From Myxococcales bacterium (lineage in GTDB: Bacteria; Myxococcota; Polyangia; Polyangiales; Polyangiaceae): a DNA stretch of 6,719 nt. Position numbers and translations under genes: made by a program. Under the pieces are notes generated by a model, which was given only the letters and a program-made list of their open reading frames with translations, searched no databases and was not told the origin of the DNA. Position 1 is the first letter of the stretch. Every line of letters begins with the position of its first letter. Location of the stretch: NCBI GenBank assembly GCA_003151595.1, contig PLXW01000062.1, forward strand, positions 1 to 6,719, in the 5' to 3' direction. Positions 1 to 6,370 of this stretch are shown here, in pieces.

Positions 1-879
1 CGGGTTCTTGATCTCGTGCGCCAGCCGCTGCGCCATCTCTTGCCACGCGCCGATGCGCTGCAAGAACTCGATGCGCGCGCGCGACTGCGCCATCTCGCCG
101 ATCATGTCATTGAACGCGCGCGCGAGATCGCCGAGCTCGTCGTTGCCCGTCACGGGCACGCGCACGGACATGTCGCCGCCGGCCACGACGTTGATCGCCG
201 CGCCGAGCCGGTTGATTCGCTTGGTCACGCCGCGCGCCAGGATGATGCCGAGGACGAGCGTGACGAACATCGTCCCGCCGAGGAGCGCGCCGAAGGCGTT
301 CAGGTACCCGCGCACCAGGTCGCCGCGCGACTGCTCGAGCGCGTGGTACTTCGTGACGACGTTCGCCGTCTTCTCCAGCTCGTCGAGGCGCGTGCGGTCG
401 ATCGCGAACGTGGCCAGCACCGCGGCGCCGTCGGGATCGTCGGAGAGCGCGCGTCGCTGCTCGAGGCTCCGCTCCTTCGATTCGTCGACCGGCCTGCCGC
501 GATCGCGCGTGGCGAGCGTGCGTCCGCCGTTCCCTTCGACCGTCAGCGTCACCAGCTCGGGGAAGCGCGGGAACAGCTCGTTCAGCTGCGCTTCGACCAG
601 CTCGCTGTTGTGCTTCTTCGCGGCGATGCGGAGCATCTCGTCGGCGGCGATGGCGTCGGTCTGGTGACGCATGTCGTCTTTGATCGCCTTGACGTAGTCC
701 TTGTAGACGTCGACGCCGCGATCGAGCTGCCGCCCCACCTCGGGATCGAACCAGACGGCCGACGCGGTCCGGAACAGCGACGTCGCCAGGAGCAACGCCG
801 CCGCCAGCGGGAGCACCGCGGTGAGCAGGATCGCCAGCGCGAGCCGTCGCTCGATCTTTCCCGGGAGCCGCAACGCCAC
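1..879 (-). CDS. Sensor histidine kinase, NtrY-like, N-terminal part (cut by window edge)
   Basis: This is the first 293 residues of a membrane sensor histidine kinase; the rest of the dimerisation domain and the ATP-binding domain lie beyond base 1. The GTG at 879 is the first start codon after an in-frame TAA (889-891); there is no clear Shine-Dalgarno. Seen in order: a basic N-terminus, membrane helix 1 (about residues 13-36), an extracytoplasmic region (about 37-192) with no domain I recognise, membrane helix 2 (about 195-216), a HAMP linker (about 214-262, with a VPVTGNDELGDLARAFN block), and the H-box AWQEMAQRLAHEIKNP at the window edge. The autophosphorylated His is residue 288. An AWxEMAxRxAHEIKNP box is typical of NtrY-type kinases, whose partners are often NtrC-type regulators. 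The ligand and the cognate regulator cannot be told from here. It is divergent from the lipoprotein gene at 933. Confidence 0.93.
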   Translation of the reverse strand, partial: MALRLPGKIERRLALAILLTAVLPLAAALLLATSLFRTASAVWFDPEVGRQLDRGVDVYKDYVKAIKDDMRHQTDAIAADEMLRIAAKKHNSELVEAQLNELFPRFPELVTLTVEGNGGRTLATRDRGRPVDESKERSLEQRRALSDDPDGAAVLATFAIDRTRLDELEKTANVVTKYHALEQSRGDLVRGYLNAFGALLGGTMFVTLVLGIILARGVTKRINRLGAAINVVAGGDMSVRVPVTGNDELGDLARAFNDMIGEMAQSRARIEFLQRIGAWQEMAQRLAHEIKNP

Positions 880-932
880 GCGGCCAGCTTAGTCCAAGCG
901 CGCCGCGCGCTCACGGTGGTACGCTTTCGCTC
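880..932. promoter_or_regulatory. Divergent intergenic region between kinase and lipoprotein genes
   Basis: This 53-bp gap separates two divergent start codons and must hold, or lie close to, the promoters of both genes unless transcripts start inside neighbouring coding sequence. It contains a perfect dyad AGCGCG-CCG-CGCGCT at 897-911 (6-bp arms, 3-bp centre). I see no convincing -35/-10 pair on either strand. Short G/C dyads are common by chance in DNA of this composition, so the dyad is only a weak operator candidate. Confidence 0.3.
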
Positions 933-2225
933 GTGCGGACGCGATGGATCCACGCGGCATGCGCGAGCGCGATTGCGGCGTGCGCATCGCCCAGCTCGGC
1001 ACCGCCGGCCACGCCCGCGACCGCGCCTGACGAATCGAAACCGACGACGGCGTCGGGACAGGGGCAGGGGCAGAGCATGAGCGCGCACGACGACCACGCA
1101 GCGACGTTCGAAGACGACGAAGCGTTCCTCTCCGCGTACGGCGACGTGCAGACGCTCGAGTCGCCGGGCGGGGGCCGCGTCGCGGTCTCGGCGAAGTACC
1201 AGGCGCGCGTCATGACGAGCGCCGTGGCGAAGGGCGGGCGGAGCCTCGGCTTCGTGCACCGCGCGTTCATCGAGGCCGGCAAGACGGGGACGAAGTTCGA
1301 CAACTACGGCGGCGAAGATCGCTTCTGGCTCGGGCCAGAAGGGGGACAGTTCGGTCTGTATTTCCCGAAGGGGAGCGCGTTCACGTTCGATGCGTGGCAG
1401 ACGCCGAGCGAGATGCAGCAAGGCACCTGGTCGATCGCGAAGCGAACGCCGAGCGAGATCGCGTTCACGCGCACGATGCGCGTCGCCAACGTGTCAGGAG
1501 CGTCGTTCACGGTCGACGTCGCGCGCACGGTGCGCATCCTCGATGCCAAGGATGCGGCGGCGCATCTCGGCGCGCCGATCGATCCGTCGATCGCCTGCGT
1601 GGCGTTCGAGAGCGTGAACCAGATCACCAACGCGGGCGACGCCGCGTGGACCGAAGACAAAGGGCTCGTCTCGGTCTGGATCCTCGGCATGTTCGCGCCG
1701 GCACCGGACGCGCGCATCGTCATCCCGTTCGATCCAGCGGGGGCTGGCCCCGTCGTCAACGATCGCTACTTCGGCAAGGTGCCTGCCGATCGCCTCGCGG
1801 TGCACGACCGCGAGGGGTACCTGGTCCTCTCGGCCGACGGTCACTACCGAAGCAAGATCGGCCTCTCGCCTTCACGCGCGCGGCAGGTCGCCGGCAGCTA
1901 CAGCATCAGCGCCAACCTCCTCACGATCGTGCAGTACGACGAGTCGCCGAGCGGGCATCGCTACGTGAACAGCATGTGGGAAGCGCAGAAGGAGCCGTTC
2001 GGAGGCGACGTCGTCAACGCCTACAACGACGGCCCCACCGAGCCCGGCAAGCCTTCGCTCGGTGGCTTCTACGAGCTCGAGACGAGCTCGCCCGCCGCCG
2101 CGCTCGCGCCGCACGCGTCGCTCGTCCACACGCACCGCACATTCCACTTCGTCGGTCCGCGCGCGGCGCTCGATCCGATCGCCAAGCGCGTGCTCGGCGT
2201 GACGCTCGACGCCGTCACGCGCTGA
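933..2225 (+). CDS. Probable lipoprotein of the DUF6786 type (galactose-mutarotase-like fold inferred)
   Basis: This gene encodes 430 residues from GTG 933. The short N-terminus ends in a lipobox-like IAAC with the candidate lipidated Cys at 17, followed by a Pro/Ala/Thr-rich and Gln/Gly linker (about 18-50), so the mature protein is probably anchored in a membrane facing the envelope. The body matches my memory of DUF6786 proteins, best known from Bacteroidota. It has a GGRVAVSAKYQARVMTS segment (80-96), YGGEDRFWLGPEGGQF (125-140), GPVVNDRYFGKVPADRL (272-288), YRSKIGLSP (305-313), YVNSMWE (344-350), GGDVVNAYNDGP (357-368), FYELETSSPAAAL (379-391) and HTHRTFHF (399-406). The family is usually linked to the aldose-1-epimerase-like fold, but no activity is established that I know of. 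A start at ATG 1077 (residue 49), behind a GGGGCAGGGGCAG purine run, is an alternative and would remove the lipobox. The 3' end overlaps the convergent cyclase gene by 11 bp. Confidence 0.87.
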   Translation: MRTRWIHAACASAIAACASPSSAPPATPATAPDESKPTTASGQGQGQSMSAHDDHAATFEDDEAFLSAYGDVQTLESPGGGRVAVSAKYQARVMTSAVAKGGRSLGFVHRAFIEAGKTGTKFDNYGGEDRFWLGPEGGQFGLYFPKGSAFTFDAWQTPSEMQQGTWSIAKRTPSEIAFTRTMRVANVSGASFTVDVARTVRILDAKDAAAHLGAPIDPSIACVAFESVNQITNAGDAAWTEDKGLVSVWILGMFAPAPDARIVIPFDPAGAGPVVNDRYFGKVPADRLAVHDREGYLVLSADGHYRSKIGLSPSRARQVAGSYSISANLLTIVQYDESPSGHRYVNSMWEAQKEPFGGDVVNAYNDGPTEPGKPSLGGFYELETSSPAAALAPHASLVHTHRTFHFVGPRAALDPIAKRVLGVTLDAVTR

Positions 2226-3486
2226 GCTTCTTGCCGCGCAAGAACCACGTTCGCATCAGGCCCTTGCCCTTCACGTCGATCTCGCCGCGCGCTTCGAAGT
2301 CGTACTCGCGCTCGAGCAGCGCATGCGTCGCTTCGGTCACGTGAACCTGGCCAGGCAAGCCGTGCGACTCCATGCGGCTGGCGATGTTCACCGTGTCGCC
2401 CCAGACGTCATAGATGAACTTCTTCTTCCCGATGACCCCGGCCACCGCGGGTCCGGTGTGGATCCCGATGCGCACGTTGATCGGCTCGTCGAAGCGATTG
2501 AACTGCGCGACTCCGCGCACCATCCCCAGCGCCATCTCGGCGATCGTGCGCGCGTGATCTTTGTCCCCGCGTAAGCCGGCGACGGCCATGTAAGCGTCGC
2601 CGATCGTCTTGATCTTCTCCACGCCGAGCGAGTCCGCGAGATCGTCGAACGTCGAGAACATCTCGTTGAGCCCGCTCACCACGTCCTGCGGCGACATCCG
2701 CGCCGAGAGCTTCGTGAAGCCGACGATGTCGGCGAAGAGCACCGTGACTTCGGGGAAGCCGTCGGCGATCGCGCTGGCGCTCGATTTCAGGCGATCGGCG
2801 ATGCTGCTGGGCAGGATGTTGAGGAGCAACGCCTCCGACTTCGCGCGCTCGGCGTCGAGCTCCTCCATCTGCGTCGCGATCGTCTGCCGCTGGATGAACA
2901 CGCGGCGTGATTGAAGCTGCTCGGCGCGCGCGACGATCGCGCCGATGCCGCCGACGCACAGGAGCGTTCCGGCGATCGACACGGTGATCGGCGCGTCGGG
3001 GTGCGACACGGTGGCGGCGAAGAAGAGGAAGAGCGCCGTCGAGACGACCGTGTAGATCGATTGCGTCGTCACGTTCATCTTGGCGATGAACGGGCCCAGC
3101 GTGACGAAGAGCAGCGCGTACGACGTGTACAGAACGAACGCCGTCGGTGGCGCGATGGCGCCGATCCACAGCACGACGACGTTCACCGCCATCCCGAACA
3201 CGAGCGCCACCGGCTGATGGAACCGCGCGAAGGCGCGCGTCTGCGCGAACACGAGCACGCCGACCGCGACGGGCAGGAAGATCGCATAGCGGATCAACCA
3301 GGCGCGCTCGCGCAGCTCGCCGAGGAAGAACGCGTCGTGAACGCCGTACGCAAGGAAGAAGAAGCTGGCGACCGCGAGGCTGAAGCGCGCGGTCCGCTTC
3401 ACTTCGAGCTCGAAGTACGCCGCTTGAAACTCCGCTTCGAGATCCGGATCGACGAACGCCGCCGTGAGCGCGTTCGTCGGCGGCAT
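2215..3486 (-). CDS. Class III adenylate cyclase with six-helix membrane domain
   Basis: This enzyme of 423 residues makes cAMP from ATP at the cytoplasmic membrane. Residues about 35-185 form an N-terminal membrane region with roughly six hydrophobic helices (near 35-56, 64-82, 90-110, 115-133, 142-160, 166-186). A helical linker (about 187-235) follows and contains SEALLLNILPSSIADRLK, the conserved transducer just before class III cyclase domains. The catalytic domain (about 245-418) is complete: metal-binding Asp253 (LFADIVGFT) and Asp297 (IKTIGDAYM), purine-selecting Lys293 and Asp360 (YDVWGD), and transition-state Asn367 and Arg371 (NIASRME). The Lys/Asp pair indicates ATP rather than GTP. 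One catalytic domain means activity requires a homodimer. The ATG at 3486 precedes the first helix; its ribosome site is weak. The frame stays open upstream to 4110, but that part is antisense-frame noise over the 245-residue gene. It is the last gene of the probable three-gene minus-strand operon, and the signal sensed by the membrane domain is unknown. Confidence 0.95.
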   Translation of the reverse strand: MPPTNALTAAFVDPDLEAEFQAAYFELEVKRTARFSLAVASFFFLAYGVHDAFFLGELRERAWLIRYAIFLPVAVGVLVFAQTRAFARFHQPVALVFGMAVNVVVLWIGAIAPPTAFVLYTSYALLFVTLGPFIAKMNVTTQSIYTVVSTALFLFFAATVSHPDAPITVSIAGTLLCVGGIGAIVARAEQLQSRRVFIQRQTIATQMEELDAERAKSEALLLNILPSSIADRLKSSASAIADGFPEVTVLFADIVGFTKLSARMSPQDVVSGLNEMFSTFDDLADSLGVEKIKTIGDAYMAVAGLRGDKDHARTIAEMALGMVRGVAQFNRFDEPINVRIGIHTGPAVAGVIGKKKFIYDVWGDTVNIASRMESHGLPGQVHVTEATHALLEREYDFEARGEIDVKGKGLMRTWFLRGKKLSA

Positions 3487-3542
3487 CGGCAATTCGGACG
3501 GCGTGTCCGCGCGATGCGCGGCGCGGTCTACACTAGGAGCCC
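3487..3542 (-). promoter_or_regulatory. Gap before the cyclase gene, with a GC-rich dyad
   Basis: This 56-bp gap lies between the stop of the 245-residue gene and the cyclase start. It holds a perfect dyad CCGCGC-GAT-GCGCGG (3507-3521), which could form a short RNA hairpin. There is no T-run, so it is unlikely to be a full intrinsic terminator. On the minus strand TGTAGACC (around 3525-3532) resembles a -10 element of the TAGANN kind, but no -35 stands at a proper distance. The gap may hold a secondary promoter or a processing site; read-through from upstream is equally possible. Confidence 0.25.
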
Positions 3543-4280
3543 TTACGCCCACGTGATCTCGAAGGGCATCTTCACCAGGTCCATCCCCAACCGCTCGCCG
3601 TCCGGCTCCGTCGGCAACCAGCGAATCTGCGGATGCCGCGCGCCGGCCGTCAGCAGCACGTACTCGAAGTACCCCGTCGCCGCTGCGGCCCACCACTGAA
3701 CGGTCACGCGCGGCATTCCGAAGCGGGTCACGCGAACGAGCTTGGCGCCGGCGACGCGCGATTCGGTCGACCCGAAATCGTAGAACGTCGACGAGAGGCG
3801 CGGGATCCAGACGGCGAGCATCTCCGAGCTCACGACCTTCAGCAGCGGGCGATAGATGCCGCTGAACTTGTCTTGCGCGTGCCAGCGCGAGAGCTCGCGG
3901 CAATGCACCTGGTACTCGAGCCCGCGGAGGCGCGCCGCGGCCTGGCTTTGATAGAGCTTCGGGATGACGTCGTACCAGCCGTCGGGCGTGAACTTGCGGC
4001 CGAGGAACGACGCCATCGCCGGATCCTTCTCGTGCACGAGCCTGATGATCCCGGCCGCGCCGCCGGGGACGAACTCTTCGTAGAAGCGCACGTCCCCTTC
4101 GTAGCCCCACCCCTTGATCCGGAACGGGCTCGAGCCCGGGGTGAACGGCGTCTCGTCGGGAAGCGCGAAGTACGGGTCCTCGATAGGGCGACCTCCGCCG
4201 GGCTTCAGCGACGGAGGCATCTGCGACGGCGGTTTCGCCGCGGGCGGCTTCGTCGAAGGAGGCTTCAGGGACCCCACCAC
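3543..4280 (-). CDS. Unrecognised 245-residue protein with Pro/Lys-rich N-terminal tail
   Basis: I cannot name this family with confidence. Residues 1-31 are a disordered-looking tail with KPP or PP units spaced about every six residues and a GGG end. The rest (about 35-245) looks like one compact cytosolic alpha/beta domain with many aromatic residues: YEGDVRFYEEFVPGGAAG (60-77), FTPDGWYDVIPKLY (97-110), a CRELSRW turn (127-133), FSGIYRPLLK (139-148), TFYDFGS (165-171), and an end in FEITWA. There is no signal peptide or membrane helix. The layout faintly recalls the myxobacterial DUF2378 (TIGR02265) proteins and the V4R/heme-NO-binding-like group, but this is an impression from memory and needs a profile search. 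The start is GTG 4280 or the adjacent GTG 4277. A GAGG at 4285-4288 sits 4 bases before the first and 7 before the second, which slightly favours the second. It overlaps the upstream gene by 13-16 bp, which suggests translational coupling. Confidence 0.85.
   Translation of the reverse strand: MVGSLKPPSTKPPAAKPPSQMPPSLKPGGGRPIEDPYFALPDETPFTPGSSPFRIKGWGYEGDVRFYEEFVPGGAAGIIRLVHEKDPAMASFLGRKFTPDGWYDVIPKLYQSQAAARLRGLEYQVHCRELSRWHAQDKFSGIYRPLLKVVSSEMLAVWIPRLSSTFYDFGSTESRVAGAKLVRVTRFGMPRVTVQWWAAAATGYFEYVLLTAGARHPQIRWLPTEPDGERLGMDLVKMPFEITWA
4188..4268 (-). repeat. Proline/lysine-rich coding repeat (KPP/PP units)
   Basis: This segment encodes residues 5-31 of the 245-residue protein. It contains imperfect units LKPPST, KPPAAK, PPSQM and PPSLKP. 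At DNA level GGCTTC, or its variant GGTTTC, recurs on the plus strand at 4201, 4231, 4246 and 4261. It is probably a flexible linker or protein-binding tail, and such tracts often vary in length between strains. Confidence 0.55.
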
Positions 4281-5266
4281 AGCACCTCGTGCACGAGCTG
4301 TTTGCCTGAGACCGAGAGGATCGCGCGAATCGTCCGCGCGTCCACTTTCACGACGGGCTCAGGGAAAGCTTCGCACGGGAAGAAGGCGCTCTTCTCGAAG
4401 CCGGTCGATGTCAGCCAAAATAGGTGGAGGCCGTGTGCGTTGGCGCCGGACACGAGGAGCATGCGCCCTTCACCGACGAGCGTGAAATCGAGCCAGGAGA
4501 AGGCCAGCTCCTCGAACCGCTCGGGCGAGGGGAAGGCCTCGCCGAGATCGCGGAGCTCGGGGAGGTGGGCTTTGATCCATTTGTAGAGCGTGTCATAGCG
4601 AGGCTTCACGAGGCGCGGGAGCCTGCGGCCCTTTCCCTCATGATCGACAGGAGCGATCACCGGGAGCGACTCGGGCTGCGCCGTCGGGTTCTCGACGTGG
4701 GCGCGGTAGCGATCGGCGAGGCTCACGTCGTTGGCGTCATCGGCCAGGGATTTGAGCCACCAATGAAAGACCGCGAGCTCCGCGATCCCCGCGCGTGACT
4801 CGAGCCGCACGAGGCTCTCCCACAGCGGCCGGCGCACCGACCACGTGCCGGCGTGCGATCGCGCGATGCACTCGCCGACGTACGCCGCGCCGTGCACCAC
4901 GACGTTGAACAGCTCGTCGTCCGGCGTCCCGGCTGCGGCGGCGCTCGCCCACGCATCGCGCCGCTCGCGCGTGATCGCCGCCGACAGCCGATGAACGCTC
5001 GCGTCGCTGAAGTCGAGCGCGAGCTCTTCATGACGCTCCGGAAACATCGCCGCGGCGCGCGCGACGAAGACCTCCGCCGCGTCTCCCAGGTGCGCCACGA
5101 TCGACGGGTTTTTCCCTGGGTTCGCGTCCGTGGCACGGGCGCGCGCCAGATCGCTCTGCGCGTCCGGCGGGTAGAGCGGCAGGAAATGGGCGCGGAAGAT
5201 CGACTCGGCCGTCGCCAGGGACGGCGAGCCCGCGCTTTGCGCCGATCGGTCCACACTTGGAATCAT
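4265..5266 (-). CDS. Unrecognised 333-residue cytosolic protein, first gene of the cyclase operon
   Basis: I do not recognise this protein with certainty. It is soluble, with no signal peptide or membrane helix. The N-terminal half is mainly helical: a segment with FRAHFLPLYPP (24-34), then VVVHGAAYVGECIARSHAGTW (122-142), then FHWWLKSLADD (167-177) and SLADRYRAHVE (182-192). The order GAAYVGE, AGTW, FHWWLK, SLADRYRA resembles bacterial proteins grouped under DUF3806/DUF6278, recalled from memory and weak. A linker (about 193-222) leads to a second, more beta-rich domain (about 223-333) with YDTLYKWIKAHLPELRDLG and HLFWLTSTGFEKSAFFP, ending HEVLWWGP. Start ATG 5266 has no good ribosome site, so a later start such as GTG 5254 is possible. 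It heads the probable operon with the 245-residue protein and the cyclase, and is divergent from the gene at 5293. Confidence 0.87.
   Translation of the reverse strand: MIPSVDRSAQSAGSPSLATAESIFRAHFLPLYPPDAQSDLARARATDANPGKNPSIVAHLGDAAEVFVARAAAMFPERHEELALDFSDASVHRLSAAITRERRDAWASAAAAGTPDDELFNVVVHGAAYVGECIARSHAGTWSVRRPLWESLVRLESRAGIAELAVFHWWLKSLADDANDVSLADRYRAHVENPTAQPESLPVIAPVDHEGKGRRLPRLVKPRYDTLYKWIKAHLPELRDLGEAFPSPERFEELAFSWLDFTLVGEGRMLLVSGANAHGLHLFWLTSTGFEKSAFFPCEAFPEPVVKVDARTIRAILSVSGKQLVHEVLWWGP
4285..4288 (-). promoter_or_regulatory. Ribosome binding site inside the upstream gene
   Basis: The minus-strand sequence GAGG lies within the last codons of the 333-residue gene and precedes two tandem GTG codons (4280 and 4277). 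It is a clear Shine-Dalgarno-like site and supports coupled translation of the 333- and 245-residue proteins. Spacing favours GTG 4277 a little over GTG 4280. Confidence 0.5.
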
Positions 5267-5292
5267 GGTCGGTCTATAGCAAACGAAGTCCC
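5267..5292. promoter_or_regulatory. Very short divergent gap
   Basis: Only 26 bp separate the divergent start codons chosen here. The gap is locally AT-richer than its surroundings and includes CTATAG (5274-5279), a palindrome that reads as a partial -10 on both strands. No -35 partner is evident. If the starts are right, at least one promoter must lie inside the opposite coding sequence, or one transcript must be nearly leaderless. Confidence 0.35.
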
Positions 5293-6282
5293 GTGCTGAC
5301 GCCCGACGTCCGATTCGAAGGTTGGACCACCGACGATTGGATGAATTTGCTCCACCTCTGGAAGCCGCGTGCGGCTCCGGATCGCGAGCCCACTCGTCCG
5401 CGCGGCGGGATCATCGCCATCCACGACGGACGGCGCGTGCGGAAGATGCTGCACACGGGAAAGGGGCGCGTCGACATCCCGCCCGGGCGCTGGCCCATCG
5501 CGCTCCCCGAGCTGGCGCGCGATCACAGCGCGAGCTGGGCGATGGCAGCGCACGCGGGCGCGCTCGACGAGGTGATGGAGCGCTTCGGCGCGCGTTCGCG
5601 TCGCGGGCAGGATCTCGTGGAGCAGGCGCTGACGCTCGCCGCGATCGCGCGCGAGATGATCGCCGAAGGGGCGATCGACCACTGGCCGCGTCGCCTGCGC
5701 GGAGTGCCACCGCCCACCGACGCGATGGTCCGCCGCGCGATGGACGCGGTGTGTCCGCCCGGCAAAGCGATCGTGCTGGGGATGTTCCAGGACGGCGCGC
5801 TGTGGACCGCGTTCATCGCGCGCCGTCGCGCCGCGAACTTCGACGTCATCGCCGGCCCCGACGAGCTTCGTCGCGAGATGGGCCTGCTCGCCGGCGACTG
5901 GCGTCGCGACTACCGCCACCTCGCGCGCGCGGTCGAAGATCGCTACGCGCCGCTCGCCTTCGGTTGCTTCGCCGAAGTGGAGACGTTCCGCTCGCTCCAG
6001 GTCGACGCGCGCCCCGGCGCGTGGGCACGCGCAATGATCGTGCGCGACGTGATCCTCTCGCCGATTCCGGTGGCCGTGGGTCTCGCGCTCGGCGCGGACG
6101 GCGCGCGCTACGCCTTCGAGCACGTGCGCGTGATCACGAACCGGCTCGATCCGTTCGGCTTCATGGACCCTGTGCTGCGTGGCGTGCGCGGGCGACTGGG
6201 CGCGGCCGCGGGGGACAAGGACGTCACGGGGACGCTGGGGTTCGACCCGATGGCGGCGTTGAGGGCGTTGTTGAATCGGTAG
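5293..6282 (+). CDS. Unrecognised 329-residue soluble protein
   Basis: I cannot assign a function. From GTG 5293 it has 329 residues and no signal peptide or membrane helix. Visible blocks are FEGWTTDDWMNLLHLWKP (8-25), RGGIIAIHDGRRVRKMLHTGKGRV (37-60), SWAMAAHAGALDEVMERFGARSRRGQDLVEQ (81-111), WPRRLRGVPPP (131-141), a beta-like AIVLGMFQDGALWTAFIARRR (159-179), FDVIAGPDELRREMGLLAGDWRRDYRHL (183-210), FGCFAEVETFRSL (223-235) and WARAMIVRDVILSPIP (244-259). The density of Trp, Arg-rich helices and exact motif-like turns suggests a conserved family, which I believe is myxobacterial. A TTG start at 5257 would add 12 residues and overlap the divergent gene; ATG 5341 would remove the FEGWTTDDW block. 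GTG 5293 has a modest GAAG five bases upstream. No operon partner lies downstream before 6371. Confidence 0.86.
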   Translation: MLTPDVRFEGWTTDDWMNLLHLWKPRAAPDREPTRPRGGIIAIHDGRRVRKMLHTGKGRVDIPPGRWPIALPELARDHSASWAMAAHAGALDEVMERFGARSRRGQDLVEQALTLAAIAREMIAEGAIDHWPRRLRGVPPPTDAMVRRAMDAVCPPGKAIVLGMFQDGALWTAFIARRRAANFDVIAGPDELRREMGLLAGDWRRDYRHLARAVEDRYAPLAFGCFAEVETFRSLQVDARPGAWARAMIVRDVILSPIPVAVGLALGADGARYAFEHVRVITNRLDPFGFMDPVLRGVRGRLGAAAGDKDVTGTLGFDPMAALRALLNR

Positions 6283-6301
6283 GCTTGAGTCATGAGCGAA
6301 C

Positions 6302-6318
6302 GAGCGCGGCGCGCGCTC
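6302..6318 (+). terminator. Hairpin after the 329-residue gene, possible weak terminator
   Basis: The perfect inverted repeat GAGCGCG-GCG-CGCGCTC begins 19 bases after the stop of the upstream gene. A competing pair, ATGAGCG (6292-6298) with CGCTCAT (6314-6320), could form a longer-loop stem. A short AT-richer stretch follows (ATTCGTATTG) but there is no real U-run, so termination would be weak or factor-assisted. Confidence 0.35.
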
Positions 6319-6325
6319 ATTCGTA

Positions 6326-6355
6326 TTGAACGCGTCGGCCCTTCGACGCTAGAAG
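6326..6355 (+). promoter_or_regulatory. Candidate sigma-70-type promoter for the 100-residue gene
   Basis: TTGAAC (6326-6331) and TAGAAG (6350-6355) are separated by 18 bp, each matching four of six consensus bases. The start of transcription would fall near 6362, leaving a leader of about 9 bases before GTG 6371. That agrees with the lack of a Shine-Dalgarno sequence there. It lies just after the hairpin at 6302-6318, in the only gap over 80 bp in the window. Confidence 0.4.
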
Positions 6356-6370
6356 CCCCCCGTCCACAAC

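Noticed and set aside
897..911. AGCGCG-CCG-CGCGCT dyad as a defined operator
   Set aside because: Similar short G/C dyads occur at 3507-3521 and 6302-6318, as expected by chance at this base composition. It is kept only as a note within the intergenic entry.
16..1080. Plus-strand open frame of 354 codons across the kinase gene
   Set aside because: It is rich in Arg/His/Asp/Glu with no domain pattern, typical of an antisense frame in GC-rich DNA. The minus-strand frame encodes an unmistakable HAMP domain and H-box.
582..1421. Minus-strand open frame of 279 codons spanning the kinase start and the lipoprotein gene
   Set aside because: Arg-rich low-complexity translation, overlapping two better supported genes in other frames.
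2911..3699. Plus-strand open frame of 262 codons opposite the cyclase
   Set aside because: Extremely charged translation, mirror of the membrane-helix coding strand; no protein features.
3487..4110. Possible N-terminal extension of the cyclase, giving a fused protein of 631 residues
   Set aside because: The frame is open by chance: its translation is Arg-rich and patternless, while another minus-strand frame encodes the 245-residue protein with better composition. The cyclase begins cleanly at ATG 3486 before its first helix.
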